DNA from: Bacteroidota bacterium
GTDB taxonomy: Bacteria; Bacteroidota; Ignavibacteria; Ignavibacteriales; Ignavibacteriaceae
Direction of reading: 5' to 3'
Assembly (NCBI GenBank): GCA_021831685.1
Contig: JAKBMG010000092.1
Coordinates: 34,514-98,513, forward strand
Length of the DNA: 64,000 nucleotides
The notes beneath the pieces were generated by a model that did not search any database, had not been told where the DNA came from, and was given only the letters and a program-made list of their open reading frames with translations. Each line of letters begins with the position of its first letter. The first letter of the stretch is position 1. Below are positions 63,894 through 64,000 of this stretch, piece by piece. A program made the translations under genes and the position numbers.

Positions 63894-64000
63894 TTACTTT
63901 TGTACAGAAATTCTCTTTGGACCAGCTTTGAGAACATCCCCGGAAGAATCTTTTGCAAACAGTTTAAAGTTTTCAATAAACCTTGCGGCAAGAGCATCAT
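63894..64000 (-). CDS. pckA: Phosphoenolpyruvate carboxykinase (ATP), C-terminal end
   Basis: The gene runs off the right edge; only the last ~35 codons are visible. The minus strand reads ALAARFIENFKLFAKDSSGD and VLKAGPKRISVQK before TAA. The RFIENF...VLKAGPK ending fits ATP-dependent PEP carboxykinase, whose C-terminus in E. coli is similar (NF...AAGPKL). With fbp upstream it supports gluconeogenesis. Assignment from a short stretch, so moderate certainty. Confidence 0.7.
   Translation of the reverse strand, partial: DALAARFIENFKLFAKDSSGDVLKAGPKRISVQK

Overview
The window is AT-rich and densely coded. It most likely comes from an Ignavibacteria-type bacterium of the Bacteroidota/Chlorobiota group. 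Three secreted-protein genes or remnants carry the C-terminal sorting domain of the type IX secretion system (motifs such as QNYPNPFNP and VYDILGNEVA). There are two TonB-dependent receptors, one with an N-terminal carboxypeptidase-like domain. A Kdo transferase shows that the cell is Gram-negative with LPS. DUF4252 proteins sit with an ECF sigma factor, a Bacteroidota habit. A class III ribonucleotide reductase and a Rieske/cytochrome b complex suggest a facultative or strict anaerobe with an electron-transport chain. The assignment is inference; no rRNA or tRNA gene was seen.

Layout. 1-0.6 kb: intergenic, with copy A of a dispersed structured element. 0.6-6.7 kb: tetR, then on the minus strand ruvB, phnD-phnC-phnE, pstB and phoU, a phosphorus-uptake cluster mixing Phn transporter genes with Pst/Pho parts. 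6.8-10.9 kb: a membrane acyltransferase-like gene and a Rieske protein/cytochrome b-cc operon. 11-14.5 kb: a GH63-type glucosidase with a sugar dehydrogenase. 15-19.8 kb: two PAS histidine kinases, a small response regulator and a receiver-domain remnant. 20.1 kb: an IS110-type transposase N-terminal scrap with an upstream hairpin. 20.3-23.8 kb: NAD biosynthesis operon nadB-nadC-nadA. 23.9-29.3 kb: a minus-strand operon of a Cys-rich small protein, nrdD, nrdG and a BtuB-like receptor, headed by a clear cobalamin riboswitch.

29.9-32.4 kb is a zone of gene decay: a DsrE-type gene with a deleted middle, an intact DsrE gene, a TlpA thioredoxin, a small inverted-repeat element and a truncated T9SS substrate. 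32.7-34.9 kb: ECF sigma, anti-sigma, DUF4252 protein and lipoprotein. 35.4-38.9 kb: two beta-propeller T9SS substrates and a small membrane protein. 39.1-44 kb: a large TonB receptor and an ABC-F ATPase, with copy B of the structured element between them. A 116-bp repeat occurs at 39.0 and 44.2 kb.

44.8-56.7 kb is a plus-strand housekeeping run: clpC, pterin dehydratase, TPR protein, pyrE, an RsbU-type phosphatase, aldehyde dehydrogenase, truA, an SDR, DUF2231 and other membrane proteins, enoyl-CoA hydratase, and a YibQ-like protein. 56.7-64 kb: YeiH-family transporter with its LysR regulator, fructose-1,6-bisphosphatase, a glycosyltransferase-9/Kdo transferase pair, a DinB-family protein, an SMR transporter and the 3' end of pckA.

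The most unusual signal is the pair of intergenic elements at 162-427 and 42083-42350. In each, inverted arms pair perfectly although the arm sequences differ between copies, and they enclose four 11-nt repeats. This points to a maintained structure. No CRISPR array, complete insertion sequence or prophage was seen.
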